A stretch of 64,000 bases of DNA, taken from contig NZ_CP033324.1 of NCBI RefSeq assembly GCF_003710085.1, positions 3,163,501-3,227,500 on the forward strand, written 5' to 3'. The translations under genes and the position numbers were made by a program. Positions 27,310-35,808 of the stretch are shown here, piece by piece. The stretch is from Nocardioides pantholopis (GTDB lineage: Bacteria; Actinomycetota; Actinomycetes; Propionibacteriales; Nocardioidaceae). Positions within the stretch are counted from its first letter, which is position 1. Every line of letters begins with the position of its first letter. The notes below the pieces were generated by a model. It did no database searches. It was not told the DNA's origin and saw only the letters and a program-made list of their open reading frames with translations.

Positions 27310-28437
27310 CTACTGCCCGGACCGGCCCGGCCGGGCACCGAGCGCGGCGTACCCGGGCTTGACGACCTCGTCGATGAGCGCGAGCCGCTCGTCGAAGGGC
27401 AGGAACGCCGACTTCATCGCGTTGATCGTGAACCAGCGCAGGTCCTCGAGGCTGTAGCCGAACGCCTGGGCGAGCTGCCACATCTCCTCGGTCATCGAGG
27501 TCTGGCTCATCAGCCGGTTGTCGGTGTTGACAGTGACCCGGAAGCGCAGCTGCTTGAGCAGCCCGATCGGGTGCTCGGCGATCGAGGCCGCGGCGCCGGT
27601 CTGGATGTTGGAGGCGGGGCACATCTCCAGCGGGATCCGCTTGTCGCGCACGTACGCCGCGAGCCGGCCCAGCGTGACCTCGCCGTCCTCGCCGACGGTG
27701 ATGTCGTCGATGATGCGCACGCCGTGGCCGAGCCGGTCCGCACCGCACCACTGGATCGCCTGCCAGATCGAGGGCAGCCCGAACCCCTCGCCGGCGTGGA
27801 TGGTGAAGTGCGCGTTCTCGCGCTGGAGGTACTCGAACGCGTCGAGGTGACGGGTCGGCGGGTGCCCGGCCTCGGCGCCGGCGATGTCGAAGCCCGCGAC
27901 GCCGCGGTCGCGCCACGCGACTGCCAGCTCGGCGATCTCCATGGACCGGGCCTGGTGCCGCATCGCGGTGAGCAGCTGGCGCACGACGATCCGCCCGCCG
28001 CTGGCGGCCATCCCCTGCTCGAAGCCGTCCCGGACCGCCGCGACGACCTCGTCGAGGGTGAGGTCGCCCTCGACGTGCTGCTCGGGGGCGTAGCGCACCT
28101 CGGCGTACACGACGCCGTCCGCGGCGAGGTCCTCGACGCACTCGCGGGCGACCCGCGTGATGGCGGGCCCGGTCTGCATGACGCCCACGGTGTGGGCGAA
28201 GGTCTCCAGGTAGCGCTCCAGCGAGCCGGAGTTGGCCGACTCGGCGAACCAGGCGCCCAGCTTCTCCGCGGTGTCCGCGGGCAGCTGGTGCCCGCAGTCG
28301 GCGGCGAGCTCGAGGATGGTCTGCGGGCGCAGGCCGCCGTCGAGGTGGTCGTGGAGCAGGACCTTCGGCGCAGCGAGCACCTCATCGCGGGTCAGGGCGG
28401 TAGGTTCGGCAGCGCTGGAGGTCATGGCGTCATCCAA
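27310..28437 (-). CDS. add: Adenosine deaminase
   Basis: Converts (deoxy)adenosine to (deoxy)inosine. About 375 residues. Zinc and substrate residues are visible: HDHLDGG (the HxH pair, near 29-31), ITIHAGEG-type motif [10 protein letters not shown] (His), the catalytic Glu in that segment, GHGVRI (His), and VNTDNRLMS (Asp), which in actinobacteria has N instead of the second D. The start is either ATG 28437 or ATG 28425; the second has a weak GGATG upstream. It supplies inosine for PNP. It converges on the uridine kinase gene with 4 bases between. Confidence 0.93.
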   Translation of the reverse strand: MDDAMTSSAAEPTALTRDEVLAAPKVLLHDHLDGGLRPQTILELAADCGHQLPADTAEKLGAWFAESANSGSLERYLETFAHTVGVMQTGPAITRVARECVEDLAADGVVYAEVRYAPEQHVEGDLTLDEVVAAVRDGFEQGMAASGGRIVVRQLLTAMRHQARSMEIAELAVAWRDRGVAGFDIAGAEAGHPPTRHLDAFEYLQRENAHFTIHAGEGFGLPSIWQAIQWCGADRLGHGVRIIDDITVGEDGEVTLGRLAAYVRDKRIPLEMCPASNIQTGAAASIAEHPIGLLKQLRFRVTVNTDNRLMSQTSMTEEMWQLAQAFGYSLEDLRWFTINAMKSAFLPFDERLALIDEVVKPGYAALGARPGRSGQ

Positions 28438-28502
28438 CCATCGCCCCCGGACCAGCCCGACATCCCCTGACAGCCCCTGACGACGAACGAGGAGTCCCTG
28501 CG

Positions 28503-28958
28503 ATGCGCGTGTTCAGCACCGTCGACGAGATCGCCAAGGCCATCGGCGAGGACCTCGGCTCCTCGGACTGGCTGGAGGTCGACCAGGCCCGGGTCGACGC
28601 CTTCGCCGACGCGACCGGCGACCACCAGTGGATCCACGTCGACGCCGAGCGCGCCGCGTCCGGCCCCTTCGGCGGCACCATCGCGCACGGCTACCTCACG
28701 CTGTCGCTGATCCCGTTCCTCGGCCAGGGCGTCTTCTCGCTGGACACCCCCGGCGCGAAGCTGAACTACGGCGTCAACAAGGTCCGCTTCCCGAACCCGC
28801 TGCGGGTCGGCAAGCGGATCCGGGTGACCGTCTCGGTCGCCGGCCTCACCGAGCTCCCCGCCGGCCACCAGCTCACGCTCAAGCACGTCGTGGAGATCGA
28901 GGACGAGGCCAAGCCCGCCTGCGTCGCCGAGACCGTCGTACTGCTCCTGGCTGGGTGA
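28503..28958 (+). CDS. MaoC-like (R)-specific enoyl-CoA hydratase
   Basis: 151-residue hot-dog-fold protein. The hydratase-2 motif, with the catalytic Asp and His, is [17 protein letters not shown], followed by [14 protein letters not shown]. Single-domain MaoC proteins hydrate 2-enoyl-CoA esters or act as dehydratases in lipid and propionate pathways; substrate is not defined here. GAGGAG lies just before the ATG. It converges on a thioesterase gene across an unusual nested inverted repeat. Confidence 0.88.
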   Translation: MRVFSTVDEIAKAIGEDLGSSDWLEVDQARVDAFADATGDHQWIHVDAERAASGPFGGTIAHGYLTLSLIPFLGQGVFSLDTPGAKLNYGVNKVRFPNPLRVGKRIRVTVSVAGLTELPAGHQLTLKHVVEIEDEAKPACVAETVVLLLAG

Positions 28959-28973
28959 GACCCCCCGGGCGCT

Positions 28974-29059
28974 GCCGAAGTGCTGAGCTAAGCGGTGGTC
29001 CGCGCGCGGCCCTGAGCGCGGATGCGCGCCCGTTCGCCCTGTTGCCTCAGCACTTCGGC
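28974..29059. repeat. Nested inverted repeat between convergent genes
   Basis: Outer arms GCCGAAGTGCTGAG (28974-28987) and CTCAGCACTTCGGC (29046-29059) are a perfect 14-bp match separated by 58 bases. Inside, TCCGCGC (28999-29005) pairs with GCGCGGA (29016-29022). It lies between the stops of the hydratase and the thioesterase. It may be a bidirectional terminator, a dispersed palindromic element or a structured RNA. Confidence 0.6.
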
Positions 29060-29086
29060 GAACGCCGTAGCGTGGCCCGCGGCTGG

Positions 29087-29461
29087 TCAGTCCCCGAGCA
29101 GGGCGAAGGTCGCGAGCGCGTGCACCAGCGACTTCCCGTCCTGCGCCACGTCTGCCTCGCAGACCGTCAGGTTCTCGCCACGCTTGCGGACCTCGGCCGT
29201 GACCACCAGCCGCCCCGGCTTGCCGGGGCGCAGGTAGGTGACCGAGAGCTGGCTGGTCGCCGCGGCCTCGCCGTCGGCCGCGCTGCGCACCGCGGCCCCC
29301 ATGGTCGTGTCGACCAGGGTGGCGAGCATGCCGCCGTGCACGGTGCCGGCGGGGTTGAGGTGACGTTCGTCGACGTCGACCTCCAGGCGGGCCTCGCCGT
29401 CCTTGGCCTCGGGGGCAGGTGCGCCGATCAGGGCGCTGAATCCGGGATCGCTGTCGGTCAC
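29087..29461 (-). CDS. PaaI-family thioesterase
   Basis: 124-residue hot-dog-fold acyl-CoA thioesterase. The segment DERHLNPAGTVHGGMLATLV, with the catalytic loop HGG and the following DTTMGAAV helix, is the PaaI/YbgC-like signature; SVTYLRPGKPGRLVVTAEV forms the central strands. The GTG at 29461 gives the normal family length; an ATG 105 bases upstream would add a proline-rich, non-conserved leader over the promoter of the neighbouring gene. It hydrolyses short or aromatic acyl-CoAs in relatives; substrate unknown here. Divergent from the VOC protein. Confidence 0.84.
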   Translation of the reverse strand: MTDSDPGFSALIGAPAPEAKDGEARLEVDVDERHLNPAGTVHGGMLATLVDTTMGAAVRSAADGEAAATSQLSVTYLRPGKPGRLVVTAEVRKRGENLTVCEADVAQDGKSLVHALATFALLGD

Positions 29462-29564
29462 GCGGGGCCAGTACCCAGCGCCGGGCCGACGCCACGCAGG
29501 GCTCGGGTGCTCCTCGGTCGCGCGTGCCAGTCTGATCCCACCCGGACACTCCTGGAGGTCACCC

Positions 29565-30008
29565 ATGGCCGTCTCCTACCAGCTGGTGATCGACTGCGCG
29601 TCGCCCGAGCTGCTTGCGCGGTTCTGGGCCGAGGCACTGCACTACGTGCTCGCGCCTCCACCGCCAGGCTTCGGCTCGTGGGACGACTTCTACCGGTCGG
29701 TCGGCGTTCCCGAGGAGGAGCTCGGCGGGGGCCCGGACCGGATCGAGGACCCCGACGGCGAGGGCCCGCCCATCTGGTTCCAGGTCGTTCCCGAGAAGAA
29801 GTCGGTCAAGAACCGCCTCCACCTCGACGTGAACGCCAGCGGTGGCCGCGGCTCGGCGCTCGCGACCCGGCGCGAGCGGGTCGAGGCCGAGGCAACGCGG
29901 CTGATCTCGCTCGGTGCCACCCGCCGGCACACCGTCGACGAGGAGGGGCTGGACCACTACGCGGTCGCGTTGACCGACCCGGAGGGCAACGAGTTCGATG
30001 TCTACTAG
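29565..30008 (+). CDS. VOC superfamily (glyoxalase-like) protein
   Basis: 147 residues with two beta-alpha-beta modules: SYQLVIDCASPELLARFWAEAL in the first and RLHLDVNASGG then LTDPEGNEFDVY in the second. This is the actinobacterial glyoxalase-like domain type found in antibiotic resistance and fosfomycin-like families. Candidate metal ligands are His in NRLHLD and Glu in GNEFDVY. Start ATG with TGGAGG five bases upstream. Activity unknown. Confidence 0.82.
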   Translation: MAVSYQLVIDCASPELLARFWAEALHYVLAPPPPGFGSWDDFYRSVGVPEEELGGGPDRIEDPDGEGPPIWFQVVPEKKSVKNRLHLDVNASGGRGSALATRRERVEAEATRLISLGATRRHTVDEEGLDHYAVALTDPEGNEFDVY

Positions 30009-30167
30009 CCGGTCTACTAGCCGCGGATCCTGTCCGTCCCTGCCTCGGCGAACCGGCTGACTTCCCCGGATCGGCGAGATCGACGGCCCGTGTCGGATCC
30101 GGCAGGCGCCGTTCGTGGGACTGGTGAAGACGGACCGACCGGGTCCGCCAGGACAATAGGAGCGCTC

Positions 30168-30524
30168 ATGACCGAGTACCTCATCTACTTCAACCAGCAG
30201 TGGGTGGGCGACCACACCGAGGAGTGGTTCCGCGGGCGCGCGCCGCTCGCCATGGCGGTGGTGAACGAGATGAAGGCAGCCGGCGTCTACGTCTTCGCCG
30301 GCGGGCTGGAGGAGGACGCCCCGGCGTACACCGCCGACGCCACCAGCGGCACCACGCTGATCACCGACGGGCCGTACGTCGAGACCAAGGAGTACCTCGG
30401 CGGGCTCACCGTGATCGACGTGCCCGACGAGGAGACGGCCACGATGTGGGCGGGCAGGGTCGCGGAGGCCTGCGGCTGGCCCCAGGAGGTCCGCCGCTTC
30501 GGGACGCCGCCCCGGGTCGACTGA
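30168..30524 (+). CDS. YCII-related (DGPF) domain protein
   Basis: 118-residue small protein. The domain is recognisable by MTEYLIYFNQQWV, GVYVFAGGLEE, TLITDGPYVETKEYLGG (the DGPF-like motif) and VIDVPDEETATMWAGRVAEA. The family has a ferredoxin-like fold with a conserved Asp and is often found next to ECF sigma factors; none adjoins here. AATAGGAG precedes the ATG. Function unknown. Confidence 0.8.
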   Translation: MTEYLIYFNQQWVGDHTEEWFRGRAPLAMAVVNEMKAAGVYVFAGGLEEDAPAYTADATSGTTLITDGPYVETKEYLGGLTVIDVPDEETATMWAGRVAEACGWPQEVRRFGTPPRVD

Positions 30525-30680
30525 GACCACGCTGCTCGAGGCCGCGAGCCGCAGCAACGGCGGTGTTGCGTACCTCATGCGTGCGTCGACAGCAGGGTCG
30601 GTGGCGAGGTGCGCTAACTTCTCCTCTCTGACCCGGTACGAATCGGGTGAGGCAGGCGTGCGCTCTGCGCCGGCGGTCCG

Positions 30681-30706
30681 AGGCTGGAAACCTCCAGATC
30701 CAGCCT
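30681..30706. promoter_or_regulatory. Inverted repeat upstream of the MFS gene
   Basis: AGGCTGG (30681-30687) and CCAGCCT (30700-30706) form a 7-bp dyad with a 12-base spacer, 22 bases before the MFS start codon. TGGAAACCTCC and TGGAACCTCC also repeat directly here. It may be an operator or a leader hairpin; no regulator gene adjoins. Confidence 0.35.
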
Positions 30707-30728
30707 TGGAACCTCCGGAGTTGTCTGT

Positions 30729-32171
30729 ATGTCCTCAGCACTGCCCTCTTCTCGCACCCGCTGGTGGGCCCTCGTCGTCCTCGGCCTCACCCAGCTGATG
30801 GTGGTCCTCGACGGGACCATCGTCGCGATCGCCCTGCCGGCGGCGCAGGCCGACCTGAGCATCGATGACGGCCAGCGTCAGTGGGTCGTCACCGCCTACG
30901 CCGTCGCCTTCTCCGCGCTGCTCCTCCTCGGCGGGCGGATCGCCGACTTCTGGGGCCGCAAGCGCACCTTCATGGTCGGCATGGTCGGCTTCGGCGCGGC
31001 CTCGGCCTGGGGCGGGCTGGCGCAGTCGGGCGGCGAGCTGATCGCGGCCCGCGGCCTCCAGGGCGTGTTCGCGGCGCTGCTGGCTCCCGCGGCCCTGGCG
31101 ATGGTCGCCGTCCTGTTCCCCAGCGGCCGTGACCGCAACATCGCCTTCGCCGTCTTCGGCATCATCGCCGGCACCGGCGCGGCCTTCGGCTTCCTGCTCG
31201 GCGGGGTGCTGACCCAGTACGCCGACTGGCGCTGGTGCCTGCTGGTGAACCTCTTCTTCGTCGTCGCGGGACTCATCGGCGGCAAGTTCCTGCTCCTCGA
31301 GAGCAAGGCGGAGGGCGACACCCGCTACGACGTCCTCGGCACCGTCCTCGTCGCACTGGGCCTGGGCGCCCTGATCTACGGCTTCGCGCGCGCCGAGCAC
31401 GGCTGGGGCGAGGCCGACACGATCGGGTTCCTGGCGTCCGGCGCGGTCCTGATGGCCGTCTTCGTGTGGTGGCAGGGCCGCACCTCCCACCCGCTGCTGC
31501 CCCTGCGTGTGGTCCGCGACCGGGTGCGCGGCGGCGCCTTCCTGCTGCAGGCCTTCGTCGGCGTCGTGATGATCGGCGCGATGCTCTACCTGACCTTCCA
31601 CTTCCAGATCGTGCTCGGCATGAGCCCGGTCGCCGCCGGCTTCGGCAACGTCGCGATGACTGTCGTCATCATGGCGACCGCGCCGATCTCCACGAAGCTC
31701 TTCACCACCTTCGGCCCCCGCGTCGTGCTCACCGTCGGCCCGCTCCTCGCGGCGGCCGGGCTCTTCTTCCTCAGCGGCATCACCGCCGAGGGCAGCTACT
31801 GGTCCGAGGTGCTCCCCGGCCTGGTCGTGATGGGCCTCGGCTTCTCGCTGATCTTCGTGCCGCTGCAGAACCTCGCCCTCTCCGGCGTCGACCCGCACGA
31901 CGCCGGCGTCGCCTCCGCGCTCGCCAACGCCTCGATGCACGTGGGCGGGTCCATTGCGGTGGCGGTGTTCACCGCGCTCTACAGCTCCTCGGTGACCGAC
32001 GCCCTCACCCAGGGCACCGACCGGATGCCCGCGCTCGCCGGCGGGTACGGCGACGTCCTGTTCGCGGCGGCCTGGGTGATGGTGCTCGGCGCCGTGACCT
32101 CGTTCGCACTGATCCGGCGGCCCGCGCTCCAGCTGATCCCCTCCCCCGACACGGTGACCCCCGCCCACTGA
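30729..32171 (+). CDS. MFS transporter, DHA2 (EmrB/QacA-like) family
   Basis: 480-residue proton-coupled multidrug exporter with about 14 membrane helices. The DHA2 signature is in helix 1 (LMVVLDGTIVAIALP), motif A is GGRIADFWGRKRTFM, and motif C-like glycines lie in GTGAAFGFLLGGVLTQ. It is likely to export toxic hydrophobic compounds; the substrate is not predictable. There is no clear ribosome-binding site before the ATG; the preceding 200-base gap contains a dyad that could be a control site. Confidence 0.88.
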   Translation: MSSALPSSRTRWWALVVLGLTQLMVVLDGTIVAIALPAAQADLSIDDGQRQWVVTAYAVAFSALLLLGGRIADFWGRKRTFMVGMVGFGAASAWGGLAQSGGELIAARGLQGVFAALLAPAALAMVAVLFPSGRDRNIAFAVFGIIAGTGAAFGFLLGGVLTQYADWRWCLLVNLFFVVAGLIGGKFLLLESKAEGDTRYDVLGTVLVALGLGALIYGFARAEHGWGEADTIGFLASGAVLMAVFVWWQGRTSHPLLPLRVVRDRVRGGAFLLQAFVGVVMIGAMLYLTFHFQIVLGMSPVAAGFGNVAMTVVIMATAPISTKLFTTFGPRVVLTVGPLLAAAGLFFLSGITAEGSYWSEVLPGLVVMGLGFSLIFVPLQNLALSGVDPHDAGVASALANASMHVGGSIAVAVFTALYSSSVTDALTQGTDRMPALAGGYGDVLFAAAWVMVLGAVTSFALIRRPALQLIPSPDTVTPAH

Positions 32172-32213
32172 TCCACGCGATGCGTCCGTCGGGGCCGGCG
32201 GGTCGGCACTCCC

Positions 32214-32808
32214 ATGGCAACGGTGATGATGCACGCAGTGGTGTCCGTGGACGGCTTCATCGCCGACGAGCACGATGACGTGGGGCCGCTCTTCGACTGG
32301 TACTTCAACGGCGACCTGCCGGTCACCGAGGAGGCAGCCGAGGAGCGCCACGCGCCGTTCCGGGTCGGCGAGCGCTCCTACGAGTACCTCACCTCGATGT
32401 CGCCGGCATCGGCGCCATCGTCCAGGGGCGCCACCTGTTCGACCTGACCAACGGCTGGGAGGCCGACCCTCCGGCCGGGGAGCACCTGATCGTGGTCTCC
32501 CACCGCCCGAAACCGGAGGGGTGGCATCCCGAGGCCGACGTCCCGTTCTTCGACGACGTCGCCGCAGCCGTGGCGGACGCCCGGGAGCGCGCCGGCGACC
32601 GGGTCGTCGCAGTCTGCGCCGGGGACGTCGGAGGGCAGGCGCTCACGCTCGGCCTCGTGGACGAGGTGGCCATGGACGTCGTTCCGGTCGTGTTCGGCCG
32701 GGGCAAGCCGTACTTCGGCCCGGTGGACTCTCAGCACCTGCTGGAGGACCCGAGCGTGTCGTCCGGGGCGACCGGGTGCTCCACCTGCGCTACGACGTAC
32801 GTCGCTGA
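32214..32808 (+). pseudogene. Dihydrofolate-reductase-like (RibD C-terminal domain) protein, two frameshifts
   Basis: The pieces together make one RibD-C/DHFR-like reductase of about 198 residues. Frame 1 runs from ATG 32214 (MATVMMHAVVSVDGFIADEH) to about 32400. The next frame carries GIGAIVQGRHLFDLTNGWEA, IVVSHRPKPEGW and VVAVCAGDVGGQALTLGLVD to about 32757. A third frame carries VRGDRVLHLRYDVRR and the stop at 32808. Each switch is explained by the loss of one base (near 32400 and near 32757-32763). The first intact frame would give only a 77-residue product. Either a decaying gene or two sequencing errors; codon use elsewhere is normal. Confidence 0.78.
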
Positions 32809-32839
32809 CCGTGGGCGGCGGTCGAGGCGTCCGGTCCGC

Positions 32840-34030
32840 TCAGTCTGGGAGCCGTAGCCTCTCGTCGGCGCCGAGCTCGTCGCCGGCCAGGTCGAGAGTC
32901 GTCGCGCAGGAGCCGTCGGCCAGCTCGCAGCTGACTATCTGCCACCGCCGAACCCCGCCGGCGCCTGCACCCGGGGCCGTGCCGCGGACGAGCACCAGGT
33001 GGAACGAGCCGTCGCCGAAGGCAGCCTGGGCCATCGCGTCGTTCACGCCCAGGCTCGGGAGCTGCAGGGGCACCCTGTCGCCGCTGGCCGTGTCATACAC
33101 CCGCCAGTCGTCGGGCCCGTCCGTGCCGTCGCCCAGGCCGCCCCGCTGGGCCAGGACGTAGCGCCCGTCGGGCGAGACCGCGCCAGCGCCGCCGCCGGGT
33201 ACGGCGGTCACGGGCCCGTCGGCGTCGCCGTACTCGAACGTCGAGTCGGCCAGGTCGGCGGAGCGCGTGAGGATGGTGCCGCCAGCGGCGTCGACCACCC
33301 ACCGGTCCGAGTACGGCGAGGCGCGCAGCGGCTCTCCGGGCTCCCAGATCAGGTCGCCGCCCGGGGTGCGGACCCAGACCGTCTCGCCGTCGACGGCGAC
33401 CACCTCGGTCCGCTCCTCCCACGCGCCACCTGTCGACTCCGTGGCGGGGAGCACCTCGCGGCTCACCTCTCGACCCTCGGCGGTGTCGTGGACCACGAGC
33501 TCGGCGACGTCGCCGGTGGTGTCCACCCAGGCGGCCCATCCCGAGGACAGCGAGGCCGCGACCGGGTAAGGCATCGGCTCGGTCTCGCCGACCGCGCGGG
33601 TGCGTCCGAGGGAGTCGACGTGTACGACGTCTCCCTCGAGGTCGACGTAGACCGCGCCGTACTGCTCGTTCTCCGCCACCCTGGCGTGGGACGCGATGAC
33701 CCGGTCGACCTCGTCCTCCCCGTCGTTGCCGACGGTCGTGCGGTCCAGATGGAGTACCTCGCCGGCGGACCAGGAGATCTCGACCGGGTTCTCGACGACC
33801 GGCCCCGGGGGACCCAGAGGGCGTACGTCCTCGGGGCCGCGGTCCTGACCGGTGACGAGCACGATCGCCAGCACGCTGGCTGCGGCGGCGCCGGCACCGG
33901 CGACGAGTCCGCCGCGCACCCGGCGGCGCCGCGCCCCCGCCCGGGCCACGACGGCGTCGACCGGCGGCGCGCCGACCGGGATGCTGGCCCACTCGGCGCG
34001 GAGGAGCTCGGTGACCTGCTGCTCGTTCAT
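32840..34030 (-). CDS. Membrane-anchored protein, putative anti-sigma partner
   Basis: 396 residues. A short cytosolic N-terminus (about 1-36, ending ARAGARRRR) precedes one membrane helix (GGLVAGAGAAAASVLAIVLV), followed by a large exported domain with beta-propeller-like strands such as VWVRTPGGDLIWEPGEP and AVSPDGRYVLAQRGG. Its ATG overlaps the stop of the ECF sigma gene in ATGA, so the two are cotranslated. That layout is common for anti-sigma factors, but the N-terminus lacks a zinc-binding HxxxCxxC motif, so the role is inferred from position. Confidence 0.7.
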   Translation of the reverse strand: MNEQQVTELLRAEWASIPVGAPPVDAVVARAGARRRRVRGGLVAGAGAAAASVLAIVLVTGQDRGPEDVRPLGPPGPVVENPVEISWSAGEVLHLDRTTVGNDGEDEVDRVIASHARVAENEQYGAVYVDLEGDVVHVDSLGRTRAVGETEPMPYPVAASLSSGWAAWVDTTGDVAELVVHDTAEGREVSREVLPATESTGGAWEERTEVVAVDGETVWVRTPGGDLIWEPGEPLRASPYSDRWVVDAAGGTILTRSADLADSTFEYGDADGPVTAVPGGGAGAVSPDGRYVLAQRGGLGDGTDGPDDWRVYDTASGDRVPLQLPSLGVNDAMAQAAFGDGSFHLVLVRGTAPGAGAGGVRRWQIVSCELADGSCATTLDLAGDELGADERLRLPD

Positions 34031-34539
34031 GCGGACTCCTCGCTCAGGTGCCGGCGCTCGACCGCGGCCAGCGCGCGGGAGACCCGGCTCTTGACGGTGC
34101 CGACGGCGACTCCCAGGACCTCGGCCGTCTGCGCCTCGGTCAGATCGGCGCCGAACCTGAGCACCAGCACGCTGCGGTGATCGGCGGAGAGCCCGGACAG
34201 CGCCGCCACCAGGGCCGACCGCTCGGCCACCTCGGCGTCGAGCGTGGCTGTCCGCTGGCGCTCCGGCTCCGGGAGGGACTCGGTCGGCTCCTCCCCCCAC
34301 CAGCGCCGCCGGCGGCTCGTGGCCCAGCAGTTGAGGAGCGTTCGGTAGACGTACGCGTCGACGTCGTCCGCCGCCCGGACCCGGTCCCACGACCGCAGGC
34401 AGCGGGCCAGCGCGGTCTGGGCGACGTCCTCCGCCTCGTGCCGCTCGCAGCCCAGCGAGACCAGCGTGCGCACCAGGTCCCCCCACCGCGCCTGCATGTA
34501 CGCGGCAAAGTCCTCGTCTCGCGACCGGGGATCCCTCAT
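34027..34539 (-). CDS. RNA polymerase sigma factor, SigE (ECF) family
   Basis: 170-residue ECF sigma factor of the actinobacterial sigma-E subgroup. Region 2 is RDEDFAAYMQARWGDLVRTL to LLNCWATSRRRRWW, region 4 is LSADHRSVLVLRFGADLTEAQTAEVLGVAVGTVKSRVSRAL, with the DNA-recognition helix at GTVKSRVSRA. The ATG at 34539 was chosen; an in-frame start 48 bases upstream adds a proline/glycine-rich leader. The next gene encodes its membrane partner. Confidence 0.9.
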   Translation of the reverse strand: MRDPRSRDEDFAAYMQARWGDLVRTLVSLGCERHEAEDVAQTALARCLRSWDRVRAADDVDAYVYRTLLNCWATSRRRRWWGEEPTESLPEPERQRTATLDAEVAERSALVAALSGLSADHRSVLVLRFGADLTEAQTAEVLGVAVGTVKSRVSRALAAVERRHLSEESA

Positions 34540-34718
34540 GCCCGTCAGACCACCCAGGCCCGGCGAAGGGTTCCCACCGGGTCGCACGGCTCAGCGCGGG
34601 TCATGGCGCGCAGTATGACCGCGCCCGGGCCGGAGAAACCGGCCCGGAAGGAATCCCCACGCCCCCTCCCCCGTTGGGCCGGGTGACGACCCGCACCGAC
34701 CCAGGAGGCAACACCCCC

Positions 34719-35786
34719 GTGAGCCAGCTCTTCACCCCGATCACCCTTCGCGACGTCACCGTCCGCAACCGGGTGTGGGTGGCGCCGATGTGCCAGTACT
34801 CCGCCGTCGACGGCGTACCCAACGACTGGCACCTGGTGCACCTGGGCTCGCTCGCGCGCGGCGGGGCGGGGCTGGTGATCGCGGAGGCCTCCGCCGTGGT
34901 GCCGGAGGGCCGGATCTCGCCGGAGGACACCGGGCTCTGGAACGACGAGCAGCAGGCCGCCTGGGCACGGATCGTGGAGTTCGTGCACGGTCAGGGCGCC
35001 ACGGCGGGCATCCAGCTGGCGCACGCCGGCCGCAAGGCGTCGACCGTCGGTCTCACCGGCGGGCGCGGCGCCGTCGCCGACGCCGACGGTGGCTGGCGGC
35101 CGGTCGGGCCCTCCGCCGAGCCGTTCCCCGGCCTGCGCGAGGACCCGGAGCCACTGGACCTCGCCGGCATCCAGCGCGTCGTGACCGCATTCGGTGACGC
35201 CGCGGAGCGGGCCCTCGCCGCGGGGTTCGACGTCCTCGAGGTGCACGCCGCCCACGGCTACCTGCTGCACGAGTTCCTCTCGCCGCTCTCCAACCACCGC
35301 GACGACGAGTACGGCGGGTCCTTCGACAACCGCGTCCGCCTCGTGCTCGACGTGGTCCGCGAGGTCCGCTCCCGGGTCCCCGTCGGCGTGCCGGTCCTGG
35401 TCCGGCTCTCCGCCACCGACTGGGTCGAGGGCGGCTGGAGCGCTGACGAGACCGTGCGGCTGTCCGCGCTGCTGCGTGAGGAGGGCGTCGACCTGATCGA
35501 CACCTCGTCGGGCGGCAACGTGCCCGCCGACATCCCCCTCGAGCCGGGCTACCAGGTGCCGTTCGCCCGTCGCATCCGCGCCGAGGCCGGAATCCCGAGC
35601 GGCGCGGTCGGTCTGATCACCGAGCCCAAGCACGCCGAGGAGATCCTCACCGAGGGCTCCGCCGACGTGGTCCTGCTGGCGCGCGAGCTGCTGCGCGACC
35701 CGCACTGGCCGCTGCGGGCCGCCCGCGAGCTCGGCGAGACCGGCGACGCGCTGTGGCCGGCGCAGTACCGCCGCGCCGCGCGGTAG
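34719..35786 (+). CDS. NADH:flavin oxidoreductase/NADH oxidase (old yellow enzyme, YqjM-like)
   Basis: FMN-dependent ene-reductase of 355 residues reducing activated C=C bonds with NAD(P)H. The start LFTPITLRDVTVRNRVWVAPMCQYSA is typical of the class III OYE, with the redox-tuning Cys in MCQYS. The substrate-binding pair lies in LEVHAAHGYLLHEFLSP; QLAHAGRKAS and SNHRDDEYGGSFDNR are family hallmarks; VLLARELLRDPHWPL closes the barrel. The GTG at 34719 has AGGAGG 10 bases upstream. Confidence 0.92.
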   Translation: MSQLFTPITLRDVTVRNRVWVAPMCQYSAVDGVPNDWHLVHLGSLARGGAGLVIAEASAVVPEGRISPEDTGLWNDEQQAAWARIVEFVHGQGATAGIQLAHAGRKASTVGLTGGRGAVADADGGWRPVGPSAEPFPGLREDPEPLDLAGIQRVVTAFGDAAERALAAGFDVLEVHAAHGYLLHEFLSPLSNHRDDEYGGSFDNRVRLVLDVVREVRSRVPVGVPVLVRLSATDWVEGGWSADETVRLSALLREEGVDLIDTSSGGNVPADIPLEPGYQVPFARRIRAEAGIPSGAVGLITEPKHAEEILTEGSADVVLLARELLRDPHWPLRAARELGETGDALWPAQYRRAAR

Positions 35787-35808
35787 GACTGCTGACCGAC
35801 GGCGCGGG

